From the NCBI GenBank assembly GCA_965206195.1, contig CBDBIZ010000011.1, positions 930,001-994,000 on the forward strand: a DNA stretch of 64,000 nucleotides. The letters run 5' to 3'. Below the pieces are notes generated by a model. That model searched no databases and had not been told where the DNA came from. It worked only from the letters and a program-made list of their open reading frames with translations. Positions 33,490 through 40,755 of the stretch are shown here, piece after piece. The stretch is from JAAOIF01 sp965206195 (lineage in GTDB: Bacteria; Pseudomonadota; Gammaproteobacteria; PS1; Pseudothioglobaceae). How positions within the stretch are numbered: the first letter of the stretch is position 1; each line of letters opens with the position of its first letter. The position numbers were made by a program, and so were the translations under genes.

Positions 33490-34553
33490 GTTTTATTAAC
33501 AATTGGTTACGCCGTGATATTCAGGCCGTTAATACCTATCATGTTCCTGATTCTAGCGGTATGATTAAACTTGATGCAATGGAATCTCCATTTGCCTTGT
33601 CTGATGAATTAACCACTCAATACTTGGCTTATTTGTCTGATGTTCAGCTCAATCGCTACCCAGACCCAAGTGCGATAGAATTGCAACAAACCTTACGCCT
33701 GTTAATGAATATTGCCGATGAATTTGGCGTACTATTAGGTAATGGCTCCGATGAGCTAATACAACTATTGGCATTGGCTTGTGATGCTGGTGATACAATT
33801 TTGAGTATTGAGCCAAGTTTTGTGATGTATGAAATGATTGCCAAATTCACTCATCTTAATTATGTAGGTGTGCCGCTGGATGAGGATTTTGAAATTGACC
33901 TTCCTGTCATGCAAACAGCGATCGCTAAACATACGCCAAAATTGATTTTTATCGCCTATCCGAATAACCCTACAGGCAATGCCTTTAAGCGGACTGATAT
34001 TGAGGCCATTATCAAATCAACCGATGCTTTGGTGGTGCTTGACGAAGCGTATTATGCCTATGCAGATGATAGTTTTTTAAACGATATTAACCAATATTCA
34101 AATTTGGTATTATTGCGAACTGTGTCGAAAATCGGTTTTGCAGGCTTACGTTTAGGGTTGTTAATTGGTAGCCAAACCACGGTAGCGCAACTGAATAAAT
34201 TACGCCTGCCTTACAACATTAACACTTTAACTCAAATCAGTAGTAATTTTTTACTGCAACAATACGATGAAATTAAAAAAAACGCTAATATCATTCTTAC
34301 TCAGCGTCAGTTTTTATCAGCAGTACTTGGTGATATAAAGTGTTTAAAGGTCTATCCATCGCAAGCTAACTTTATTTTATTTAAAGCACCTAATGCCAAT
34401 GATTTGTTTGAGTATTTGAAGGTAAGTGGCGTGTTAATTAAGAATTTATCAAACGTACCACAACTTGATAACTGCTTGCGTGTTAGTGTAGGCAACGGCA
34501 TGCAAAACCAACAATTTATCATTATTGTGAGAAAATTCTATGATCAATCATAA
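33486..34553 (+). CDS. hisC: Histidinol-phosphate aminotransferase
   Basis: HisC is the pyridoxal-phosphate enzyme converting imidazole-acetol phosphate to histidinol phosphate. The 355 residues include YPNNPTGN, the cofactor aspartate in VVLDEAYYAYA, and the Schiff-base lysine Lys215 in RTVSKIGFAGLRLG. The start is GTG, overlapping the thiD stop (GTGA). hisB and hisH are 2-3 kb downstream but in separate units, and hisG and hisD are not seen. Confidence 0.94.
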   Translation: MSFINNWLRRDIQAVNTYHVPDSSGMIKLDAMESPFALSDELTTQYLAYLSDVQLNRYPDPSAIELQQTLRLLMNIADEFGVLLGNGSDELIQLLALACDAGDTILSIEPSFVMYEMIAKFTHLNYVGVPLDEDFEIDLPVMQTAIAKHTPKLIFIAYPNNPTGNAFKRTDIEAIIKSTDALVVLDEAYYAYADDSFLNDINQYSNLVLLRTVSKIGFAGLRLGLLIGSQTTVAQLNKLRLPYNINTLTQISSNFLLQQYDEIKKNANIILTQRQFLSAVLGDIKCLKVYPSQANFILFKAPNANDLFEYLKVSGVLIKNLSNVPQLDNCLRVSVGNGMQNQQFIIIVRKFYDQS

Positions 34554-35277
34554 GGCTTTATCCGCTTATTGTGCGGATTATTTGAGTGTTGACAAGTTTG
34601 CTGATTATTGCCCCAATGGTTTGCAGATTGAAGGCAAATACGCCATTCATAAAATCATTGCTGGGGTGAGTGCCAATCAGGATTTAATAAAAGCAGCAAT
34701 TGATTTAAGGGTTGATGCACTGTTTGTGCATCATGGTTTTTTTTGGAAAAATGAAGATGCCAAAATTACTGGTATTAAAAAAAATCGTATTAAGGCATTA
34801 TTAGACCATGACATTAATTTATTTGCTTATCATCTACCACTTGATGCCCATCTCATAGTTGGTAACAACATTCAGCTTGCCAAGCGGTTAAACATTCATA
34901 ATCCGACACCGATTGGCGACACATTGGTATGGCAGGGTGAGGTTGATTTGACTTTGTCCATCCTTGTGGAAAAGATTGAGAAATCACTAGGCCATAAGCC
35001 GTTAGCATTTGGTGATAACAAACCCATCAAAAAAATCACCTGGTGTACGGGTGGCGCACAAACCTACATTGAGCATGCCATTGAAATCGGTGCAGATTGT
35101 TTTATTACTGGCGAAGTTTCTGAACAAATCCCTGCCATTGCTAAAGAAAATAATATGATATTTATCTCAGCAGGGCATCATGCTACTGAACGCTATGGTG
35201 TGCAAGCCCTGTGCCAACATCTGAGTGAAAAGTTTGAGTTGGATTATCGGTTTGTTGATATTGATAATGCGGTTTAA
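34540..35277 (+). CDS. NIF3-like dinuclear metal-centre protein (YbgI family)
   Basis: A 245-residue protein of the NIF3/YbgI family, with the metal ligands in DALFVHHGFFWK, AYHLPLDAH and the C-terminal SAGHHATERYG. The last motif together with the first forms the dimetal site known from structures. Members are proposed to be GTP cyclohydrolase-like or metal chaperone proteins, but the function is not settled. It overlaps the 3-prime end of hisC by 14 bases. Confidence 0.92.
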   Translation: MINHKALSAYCADYLSVDKFADYCPNGLQIEGKYAIHKIIAGVSANQDLIKAAIDLRVDALFVHHGFFWKNEDAKITGIKKNRIKALLDHDINLFAYHLPLDAHLIVGNNIQLAKRLNIHNPTPIGDTLVWQGEVDLTLSILVEKIEKSLGHKPLAFGDNKPIKKITWCTGGAQTYIEHAIEIGADCFITGEVSEQIPAIAKENNMIFISAGHHATERYGVQALCQHLSEKFELDYRFVDIDNAV

Positions 35278-35603
35278 ATAAATATGTCAAAATTAAAAGA
35301 CTACTGCTATAAAAATAAAATCTCGCTTAGGCCAGCACGCTTATCTCTCAATTAGCACAGATAACATAAGAGACAAGTAAAGCGGTATATAAAGTAATCT
35401 CTCAAAAAGACAATAAGGAGGCTGATAGATTGAAATTTACTATTTAATCTGAGCAAATTGAATCATGGGCAATAAAAGCAGATAAAACAGGTGAAAAATA
35501 TAAAAACCAAACAGACAAAACATAGCCTATCTCCGACAAAGAAAACACGGTTTAAAACTCAAGTATAATGCTATTTTTTTTGTAATTTTCAATTTCTAAT
35601 ACT
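35278..35603. other. Gene-free spacer upstream of asd with possible coding remnants
   Basis: The 326 bases hold no open frame of gene length. A purine-rich AAGGAGG at about 35414-35420 is followed closely by a short broken frame (TTG at 35429), and further short lysine-rich frames without a common start follow. TATAAT at 35564-35569 could be the -10 box of asd, but no acceptable -35 was found at the right distance. It may be a decayed gene. Confidence 0.4.
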
Positions 35604-36629
35604 ATGAACAAGAAGTTTAATATTGCTGTAGTAGGTGCAACAGGCGCAGTTGGTGAAACCATTTTGTCGATTTTAGAGCAGCGTAACTTTCCCATTGATA
35701 ATTTATATCCGCTTGCCAGTGTCAATTCTGCCGGCAAAAAAGTATTTTGCCAGGGCAAAAGTTGGACAGTACAAGATTTAGATATGTTTGATTTCTCAAA
35801 GGCGCAAATTGGTTTGTTTTCAGCAGGTGGTGATATTTCTGAAAAATATGCACCGATTGCAGCACAAGTTGGTTGTGTGGTGATTGATAATACCGCGCAT
35901 TTTCGCCGTGATGCAGATGTGCCTTTGGTGGTGCCAGAAGTGAATCCACATGCCATTGCGGGTTACACCCAGCGTAATATTATTGCCAATCCGAATTGTT
36001 CAACCATTCAGATGCTGGTGGCACTCAAGCCGATTTATGATGTAGCGGGTATCATCCGTATTAATGTGGCGACTTATCAGGCGGTTTCTGGGTCGGGAAA
36101 ATCAGCCATTACTGAGCTGACTGAGCAAAGTGTGAGATTGCTAAATGGTCAGCCCATTGAAGTGCTGAGTGTTTACCCTAAGCAAATTGCTTTTAATGTG
36201 ATTCCGCATATTGATGTATTTCAAGATAATGGTTACACTAAGGAAGAAATGAAAATGGTATGGGAGACGCAAAAAATTTTTGAAGATGACAACATTTTGG
36301 TGAATCCAACAGCAGTACGTGTGCCAGTGATTTATGGACATTCTGAAGCCATTAATATCGAAACCAAAAGCAAAATTAGCGTTGCCGAAGCCACAAAAAT
36401 TTTGTCTGAGGCAAATGGGGTAATAGTAATGGATCAACAAAAAAATGGCGGTTATGCCACGCCGTTTACTGAAGCCACTAATCATGACGATACGTTTGTG
36501 AGTCGTATTCGTGAAGACATCAGCCATGAAAAAGGTTTAAATTTGTGGGTGGTTTCTGATAATATTCGCAAAGGGGCAGCACTCAACAGCATCCAAATTG
36601 CTGAAATTTTAATTGAAGAATATCTATGA
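35604..36629 (+). CDS. asd: Aspartate-semialdehyde dehydrogenase
   Basis: Asd reduces aspartyl phosphate to the semialdehyde that leads to lysine/DAP, threonine and methionine. The 341 residues have the NADP-binding start VVGATGAVGETILSIL, the catalytic Cys132 in ANPNCSTIQM and the later VPVIYGHSEAINIE active-site histidine. This is the shorter type common in beta- and many gammaproteobacteria. It makes the precursor for the DAP used by MurE. Confidence 0.96.
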   Translation: MNKKFNIAVVGATGAVGETILSILEQRNFPIDNLYPLASVNSAGKKVFCQGKSWTVQDLDMFDFSKAQIGLFSAGGDISEKYAPIAAQVGCVVIDNTAHFRRDADVPLVVPEVNPHAIAGYTQRNIIANPNCSTIQMLVALKPIYDVAGIIRINVATYQAVSGSGKSAITELTEQSVRLLNGQPIEVLSVYPKQIAFNVIPHIDVFQDNGYTKEEMKMVWETQKIFEDDNILVNPTAVRVPVIYGHSEAINIETKSKISVAEATKILSEANGVIVMDQQKNGGYATPFTEATNHDDTFVSRIREDISHEKGLNLWVVSDNIRKGAALNSIQIAEILIEEYL

Positions 36630-36669
36630 GCCCTTTACATAATTGTAGATAATAAAAGCAATCAAAGCA

Positions 36670-37251
36670 ATGATAAGAGTATCAAGAAAAACCAACGAAA
36701 CCGATATTGATGTAGCACTGAATTTACACGGAACAGGTAAGGCCAATATTGATACTGGTGTGCCATTTTTAGACCATATGCTAGATCAGATTGCCCGTCA
36801 TGGCTTAATGGATTTAACCATTAAATGTGATGGCGATACACAGATTGACGATCACCATAGTGTGGAAGATATTGGCATCACTTTAGGACAGGCTTTTACC
36901 CAAGCAGTGGGCGATAAAAAGGGACTAACTCGTTATGGGCACGCTTATGTACCACTCGATGAGGCACTTTCACGTGTGGTTTTGGATTTATCTGGTCGCC
37001 CAGGGTTAGCGTTAAATGTGAACTTTACCCGTGCGATGATCGGCACCTTTGATGTCGATTTGATTGCTGAATTTTTCCAAGGCTTTGTTAATCATGCACT
37101 TGTTACATTGCATATTGACAATCTAAAGGGGATAAATGCCCATCACCAAGCTGAAACCATTTTTAAAGCCTTTGGCAGAGCATTGCGTATGGCAACTACT
37201 GTGGATAAACGTCAACAGGGCGTTATTCCATCAACCAAAGGTAGTTTATAG
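36670..37251 (+). CDS. hisB: Imidazoleglycerol-phosphate dehydratase
   Basis: HisB removes water from imidazoleglycerol phosphate in histidine synthesis. The 193-residue protein is the monofunctional form without the histidinol-phosphatase domain of E. coli HisB. Metal-ligand motifs are GVPFLDHMLDQIARHG, DDHHSVEDIG and the second half HHQAETIFKAFGRAL. It abuts hisH directly. Confidence 0.97.
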   Translation: MIRVSRKTNETDIDVALNLHGTGKANIDTGVPFLDHMLDQIARHGLMDLTIKCDGDTQIDDHHSVEDIGITLGQAFTQAVGDKKGLTRYGHAYVPLDEALSRVVLDLSGRPGLALNVNFTRAMIGTFDVDLIAEFFQGFVNHALVTLHIDNLKGINAHHQAETIFKAFGRALRMATTVDKRQQGVIPSTKGSL

Positions 37252-37863
37252 ATGCAAAGCATTGCCATTATTGACTATGGCATGGGCAATGTACGCAGTG
37301 TGCAAAAAGCACTAGAATACGTTGCGCCGAATGACAATATCTTACTAACAGATAATCCTGAGTTAATTCATAATTCAGATCGTATTGTCTTTCCAGGTCA
37401 GGGTGCAATGGGAGCGTGTATGCAAGCACTCAACACCTATGGCTTGGTTGAAGTTATTAAACGTGCTGCTGCTGAAAAACCTTTTTTAGGTATTTGTCTA
37501 GGCTTGCAATTGTTGTTTGATTTTTCTGAAGAGAATGGCGGCACGCAGGGCTTGTCTATTCTTTTTGGTGACGTGGTACGTTTTCCCAAAAGTGCATTAA
37601 AAATCCCGCACATGGGGTGGAACACTGTTAAACAAACCATGTCTCATCCGCTTTGGCATAATATTGATGATAATTCACGTTTTTACAGTGTGCACAGTTA
37701 TTATGTACAAGTGCAAGATTCAAACTTAGTAGCAGGCAGTAGCAACTACGGTGTGGATTTTGCTTGTGCGGTTGCCAAAGACCAACTATTTGCTGTGCAA
37801 TTTCATCCTGAAAAATCCCAACAGGATGGTTTACAGCTGTTAGCCAATTTTGTCAAATGCTAA
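37252..37863 (+). CDS. hisH: Imidazole glycerol phosphate synthase, glutaminase subunit
   Basis: HisH releases ammonia from glutamine for the HisF cyclase. The 203 residues have IDYGMGNVRSVQKALEY, the nucleophile Cys82 in GICLGLQLLFDFSEE and the triad His/Glu in QFHPEKSQQDG. It starts on the base after the hisB stop. hisA and hisF, which usually follow, are missing here: instead two unrelated minus-strand genes converge on hisH. Confidence 0.97.
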   Translation: MQSIAIIDYGMGNVRSVQKALEYVAPNDNILLTDNPELIHNSDRIVFPGQGAMGACMQALNTYGLVEVIKRAAAEKPFLGICLGLQLLFDFSEENGGTQGLSILFGDVVRFPKSALKIPHMGWNTVKQTMSHPLWHNIDDNSRFYSVHSYYVQVQDSNLVAGSSNYGVDFACAVAKDQLFAVQFHPEKSQQDGLQLLANFVKC

Positions 37864-37901
37864 ATACTAAATAGCATCCAAGCAAGTTGATTCTTATACG
37901 T

Positions 37902-38246
37902 TTAAATATTCGCATGAAAGTTAACGCTACCAGCACTACCTAAACTACCAACGGATCCCACACTACCAATTGTGGTTGTAACACTACTCACAGAGCTAGC
38001 AGATCCAGCAGACCCGGCTGTACCAACGTTATTCAAATTAGCAACGGCTGCTGCTTGGATTGACGACAAGTTGGCTTCTAGTAGAGATTGACTAGGCATC
38101 ACAAAATAAAAAGTTGTTTTAGAATTGCTATGCACAACGTATTCATAATTCTGTTGCACTTCGCCCAATTTTATTAACGCCTGCTTTGGGTTGGCTCTAA
38201 GTTGTTGGCGAAATTCTTTGTTATAAAGTTGTTCTGTATTCATCAT
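37902..38246 (-). CDS. Putative RiPP precursor peptide B (NHLP-like leader, Gly/Ser-rich core)
   Basis: A 114-residue protein with two parts. Residues 1-65 resemble nitrile-hydratase-like leader peptides: an N-terminal amphipathic EFRQQLRANPKQALIKLG, then YEYVVHSNSKTTFYFVMP and a short helix with Ala-rich end (SSIQAAA). Residues about 73-114 are a repetitive core of Gly-Ser-Val and Gly-Ser-Ala steps (IGSVGSVGSLGSAGSV), with no cysteine, ending in a short NFHANI. AAGGAG precedes the ATG at 38246. It lies 11 bases downstream of precursor A with the same layout, so the two are paralogues in one operon. No enzyme of RiPP maturation is seen nearby. A structural or adhesive role of the repeat is an alternative. 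Confidence 0.62.
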   Translation of the reverse strand: MMNTEQLYNKEFRQQLRANPKQALIKLGEVQQNYEYVVHSNSKTTFYFVMPSQSLLEANLSSIQAAAVANLNNVGTAGSAGSASSVSSVTTTIGSVGSVGSLGSAGSVNFHANI

Positions 38247-38257
38247 TGGTTTTCTCC

Positions 38258-38593
38258 TTAACTGCGAATATCGTTATTAACATTAACATTAGCACTACCT
38301 GCTGTACCTACCGTGCCAGCTGAGCTGACAGTGGAAAGAAACGAGCCTACGGTGCCAGCTGAACTTGCCGATCCTACGGTGCCAGCGGCATTAATAGCAC
38401 TCAGTTGTTCTGTGTTAAGAGCTTGGTCTGAGCTTGGCATCGCAATGTAGGTAATATCTTTGGTGCAAGTAACCACAACGTACTCGGCATCAGCGTACTC
38501 CCCACCATAAATCTCTGCTAGATGTTTTTTAGGGTTCGTAGTCAATTTTGCACGAAAGTCCTTGTCCTGTACTTTTTTAAATATTTTATCCAT
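38258..38593 (-). CDS. Putative RiPP precursor peptide A (NHLP-like leader, Gly/Ser/Thr-rich core)
   Basis: A 111-residue protein. The leader part (1-70) has DFRAKLTTNPKKHLAEIYGG, EYVVVTCTKDITYIAMP and LNTEQLSAINAAG, a close fit to the pattern of NHLP-type leaders (FRxxLxxNPxxxL, a VVxxTxDTxxxxxP strand pair, LSxxxLxxVAGG). The core (71-111) repeats AGTVGS/AGTVGT three times and ends with ANVNVNNDIRS; it has about 14 Ser/Thr and no Cys, ruling out thioethers or thiazoles. An upstream ATG exists at 38602, but AAAGG at 38606-38602 (minus strand) is properly spaced only for 38593. Five phased A-tract repeats lie upstream. Product and modification are unknown. Confidence 0.65.
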   Translation of the reverse strand: MDKIFKKVQDKDFRAKLTTNPKKHLAEIYGGEYADAEYVVVTCTKDITYIAMPSSDQALNTEQLSAINAAGTVGSASSAGTVGSFLSTVSSAGTVGTAGSANVNVNNDIRS

Positions 38594-38614
38594 AGCGTAC
38601 ATCCTTTGTTGTTG

Positions 38615-38664
38615 ATTAAAAAATATTAAAAAATATTAAAAAATATTAAAAAATATTAAAAAAT
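38615..38664. repeat. Five tandem copies of a 10-bp A-tract unit
   Basis: The unit ATTAAAAAAT occurs five times without mismatch, so A-tracts recur every 10 bp, close to one helical turn. Such phasing produces intrinsically bent DNA. The array sits 21-71 bases before the start of precursor A, in or near its promoter. It may set transcription level, bind H-NS-like proteins or vary in copy number. Confidence 0.9.
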
Positions 38665-38699
38665 ATTCTATAAGGACTTATAATACAACATAATGAGTA

Positions 38700-39587
38700 T
38701 TATTTGAGAGTTTTGTTTTTGTTTTTATACACTGGTTTGTTAACACAACTTAAATGCAGTTGTGTAGTGCATGCTAGTACACTGGCGTGATAGGCAACGC
38801 CAAAAATATTCAAATGGTTTAAATAATGATAAAGCATGTATAGAGGCTTGCGTTTTTCAAAGTCACTTTCTAGCGGGTAAACAGTTTCATAACTGTTGTA
38901 AAAGTCGCTTGAGAATCCGCCAAACATAAAAGTTAAGGCAAAGTCGATTTCCCGATGTCCGTAATAACAAGCAGGATCGATGAAAGTTGGATGGTGTTTG
39001 CCACTTAACACATTGCCTGACCACAAGTCGCCATGTAGTAATGACGGCTTGATGTTGTCATCTAATAGGCCTGGCAAAAGGCACTCTACGCGTAATAATT
39101 GTTGGTATTCTCCGGCACTGAGTCGTTTATTTTTCTTAGCCAGTTCAATTTGATGTAGCAAACGATATTGCCAATAAAACGCAGCCCAGTTGCTTAATCG
39201 TTGATTAACGGCATTTGGTTGTGGTGTTTGTCCAATGGTATTGTCGCTGTGAAAGCCAAAATAGGGCTGGGTATTTTGATGCAGCCTAGCGAGTGCAAAC
39301 CCTATTTCTGCTTGATAGTTTGGGTTGTTTGCTGGCTGAATCCACTGCAGTATTAAGCATTGTTCACAACTGCCCAATACTTTGGGTGTGTGAATAGTAT
39401 TGCCCAATAAAATCAACGCTTTGCCTTCATCAATAAGTTGTTGATTGTGCTGATTTTGCACTTTAATAAAAACTTTTTGATTGTTACCTAAAGTAACTTG
39501 ATAGGCTTCAAACAAGCCCGTACCAACCAGTTGTTTGCTACTAATGTGTTGGTTTAAGTGTTTTTCAATGTGAGAATTTATCGACAT
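38700..39587 (-). CDS. Fructosamine-3-kinase family protein
   Basis: A soluble kinase-fold protein of about 295 residues. It has a small N-lobe with KVFIKVQ and a glycine-containing start, the catalytic loop LLHGDLWSGNVLSG, and the metal-binding FIDPACYYGHREIDFAL, which together mark the fructosamine/ketosamine kinase family (relatives of E. coli YniA). These enzymes phosphorylate sugar adducts on lysine for their removal. A GTG at 39602 is an alternative start; either overlaps the previous gene by about ten or more bases. It ends about 107 bases upstream of the RiPP-like precursor genes on the same strand. Confidence 0.85.
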   Translation of the reverse strand: MSINSHIEKHLNQHISSKQLVGTGLFEAYQVTLGNNQKVFIKVQNQHNQQLIDEGKALILLGNTIHTPKVLGSCEQCLILQWIQPANNPNYQAEIGFALARLHQNTQPYFGFHSDNTIGQTPQPNAVNQRLSNWAAFYWQYRLLHQIELAKKNKRLSAGEYQQLLRVECLLPGLLDDNIKPSLLHGDLWSGNVLSGKHHPTFIDPACYYGHREIDFALTFMFGGFSSDFYNSYETVYPLESDFEKRKPLYMLYHYLNHLNIFGVAYHASVLACTTQLHLSCVNKPVYKNKNKTLK

Positions 39588-39997
39588 TGTAATTTTAAGC
39601 ACTCAATATAAGCTTGAGGATTCATTGACGCATTACTTTTTTGCGCGGTAAAAATCATTTGTGCAATGCAATCCATTATCCTGTGCTGTGCTTCGTGCGG
39701 GTTTTTAATTTTGTTGAGTGTTTTTTGATAATAGTCCTGAATACCTGCTGGCTGGCTGATGGATAATTGTTGCGTAAGTGCTAAATGCAAGTTGATGTGT
39801 AAAAATGGATTGACCTCACCTTGTTCAACAAAGTAGTCAGATTTCACGTCTTGAATCAATGCGTGATACTCTGGATGTAGTGCAATAATTTTTATGAGTT
39901 GATTTTCAAGTGGGTTAAGCGCTTGCTTATTTAACAATTTTTGCCAAGCATTGGCAAGAAATTGGCGTTGCTCGGTTCTATCTTGCGTGTAAAGCAT
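39578..39997 (-). CDS. DUF1841 family protein
   Basis: A 139-residue protein of the DUF1841 family, with MLYTQDRTEQRQFLANAWQK, HPEYHALIQDVKSDYF, NPFLHINLHLALTQQLS and the HEAQHRIMDCIAQMIF histidine region. It is common in beta- and gammaproteobacteria, often near nth, as here. Function unknown. It overlaps the kinase gene downstream and lies 19 bases after nth, suggesting one transcript. Confidence 0.88.
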   Translation of the reverse strand: MLYTQDRTEQRQFLANAWQKLLNKQALNPLENQLIKIIALHPEYHALIQDVKSDYFVEQGEVNPFLHINLHLALTQQLSISQPAGIQDYYQKTLNKIKNPHEAQHRIMDCIAQMIFTAQKSNASMNPQAYIECLKLQCR

Positions 39998-40016
39998 AAA
40001 ACTCTATGCTAAGTCT

Positions 40017-40664
40017 TTATAAATTCTTTTCTTCGTATTCACAAAGATCAAGCAAAATACACTCATTGCAAAGTGGAGAGCGAGCCTTGCAAGTGTAACG
40101 ACCATGTAAAATCATCAAGTGATGCGCAGGGACGCGGTATTCATCAGGAATGAATTTAACCAGCTTTTTTTCTACTTCTAATACCGTTTTGCCACTAGCA
40201 ATTGCAGTGCGATTAGCAACTCGATAGATATGGGTATCCACCGCAATAGTTGGGTGACCAAAGGCGGTATTAAGAACCACATTGGCAGTTTTACGACCAA
40301 CACCGGGCAAGGCTTCGAGTTCTTTACGGGTTTCTGGCACTTGAGAGTTGTATTTATCAATCAAAATTTTGCAGGTTTGAATAATATGTTTGGCTTTTGA
40401 GTTGAACAACCCAATAGTTTTTATTATATTTCTGAGTGTGTTCTCGCCAAGTTCAGAGATGGTTTCAGGAGTGTTGGCAATCGGGAAGAGTTTATCGGTA
40501 ACTTTGTTGACACTTTTATCTGTTGCTTGAGCTGATAGTGTAACGGCAACGAGTAATTCAAACGCAGTTGAATAATTTAATTCTGTGGTTGGGTTGGGTA
40601 TTTTTTTTAATAACCGACCAAACATTTCACTACGAGTCTCAGCGTTCATTTTTATTTTGCCCAT
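40017..40664 (-). CDS. nth: Endonuclease III
   Basis: Nth is a DNA glycosylase/AP lyase that removes oxidised pyrimidines. The 215 residues contain the helix-hairpin-helix LPGVGRKTANVVLNTAFG with the catalytic lysine, the aspartate in VDTHIYRVANR, and the 4Fe-4S ligand set Cys-x6-Cys-x2-Cys-x5-Cys near the C-terminus. A second ATG at 40649 gives the more usual N-terminus MNAETRSEMF. Confidence 0.96.
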   Translation of the reverse strand: MGKIKMNAETRSEMFGRLLKKIPNPTTELNYSTAFELLVAVTLSAQATDKSVNKVTDKLFPIANTPETISELGENTLRNIIKTIGLFNSKAKHIIQTCKILIDKYNSQVPETRKELEALPGVGRKTANVVLNTAFGHPTIAVDTHIYRVANRTAIASGKTVLEVEKKLVKFIPDEYRVPAHHLMILHGRYTCKARSPLCNECILLDLCEYEEKNL

Positions 40665-40755
40665 TTTACTTAATGAGCAAAAATTATACCCTAAGTTAGT
40701 TGAATAGTAAAATACCTATGTTTGCAGTTTTTTTTAAGACATTTTATTAGTAGCA

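Noticed and set aside
38615..38664. Possible CRISPR or VNTR array
   Set aside because: The unit is only 10 bp with no spacers between copies; it is a simple tandem A-tract repeat, not a CRISPR.
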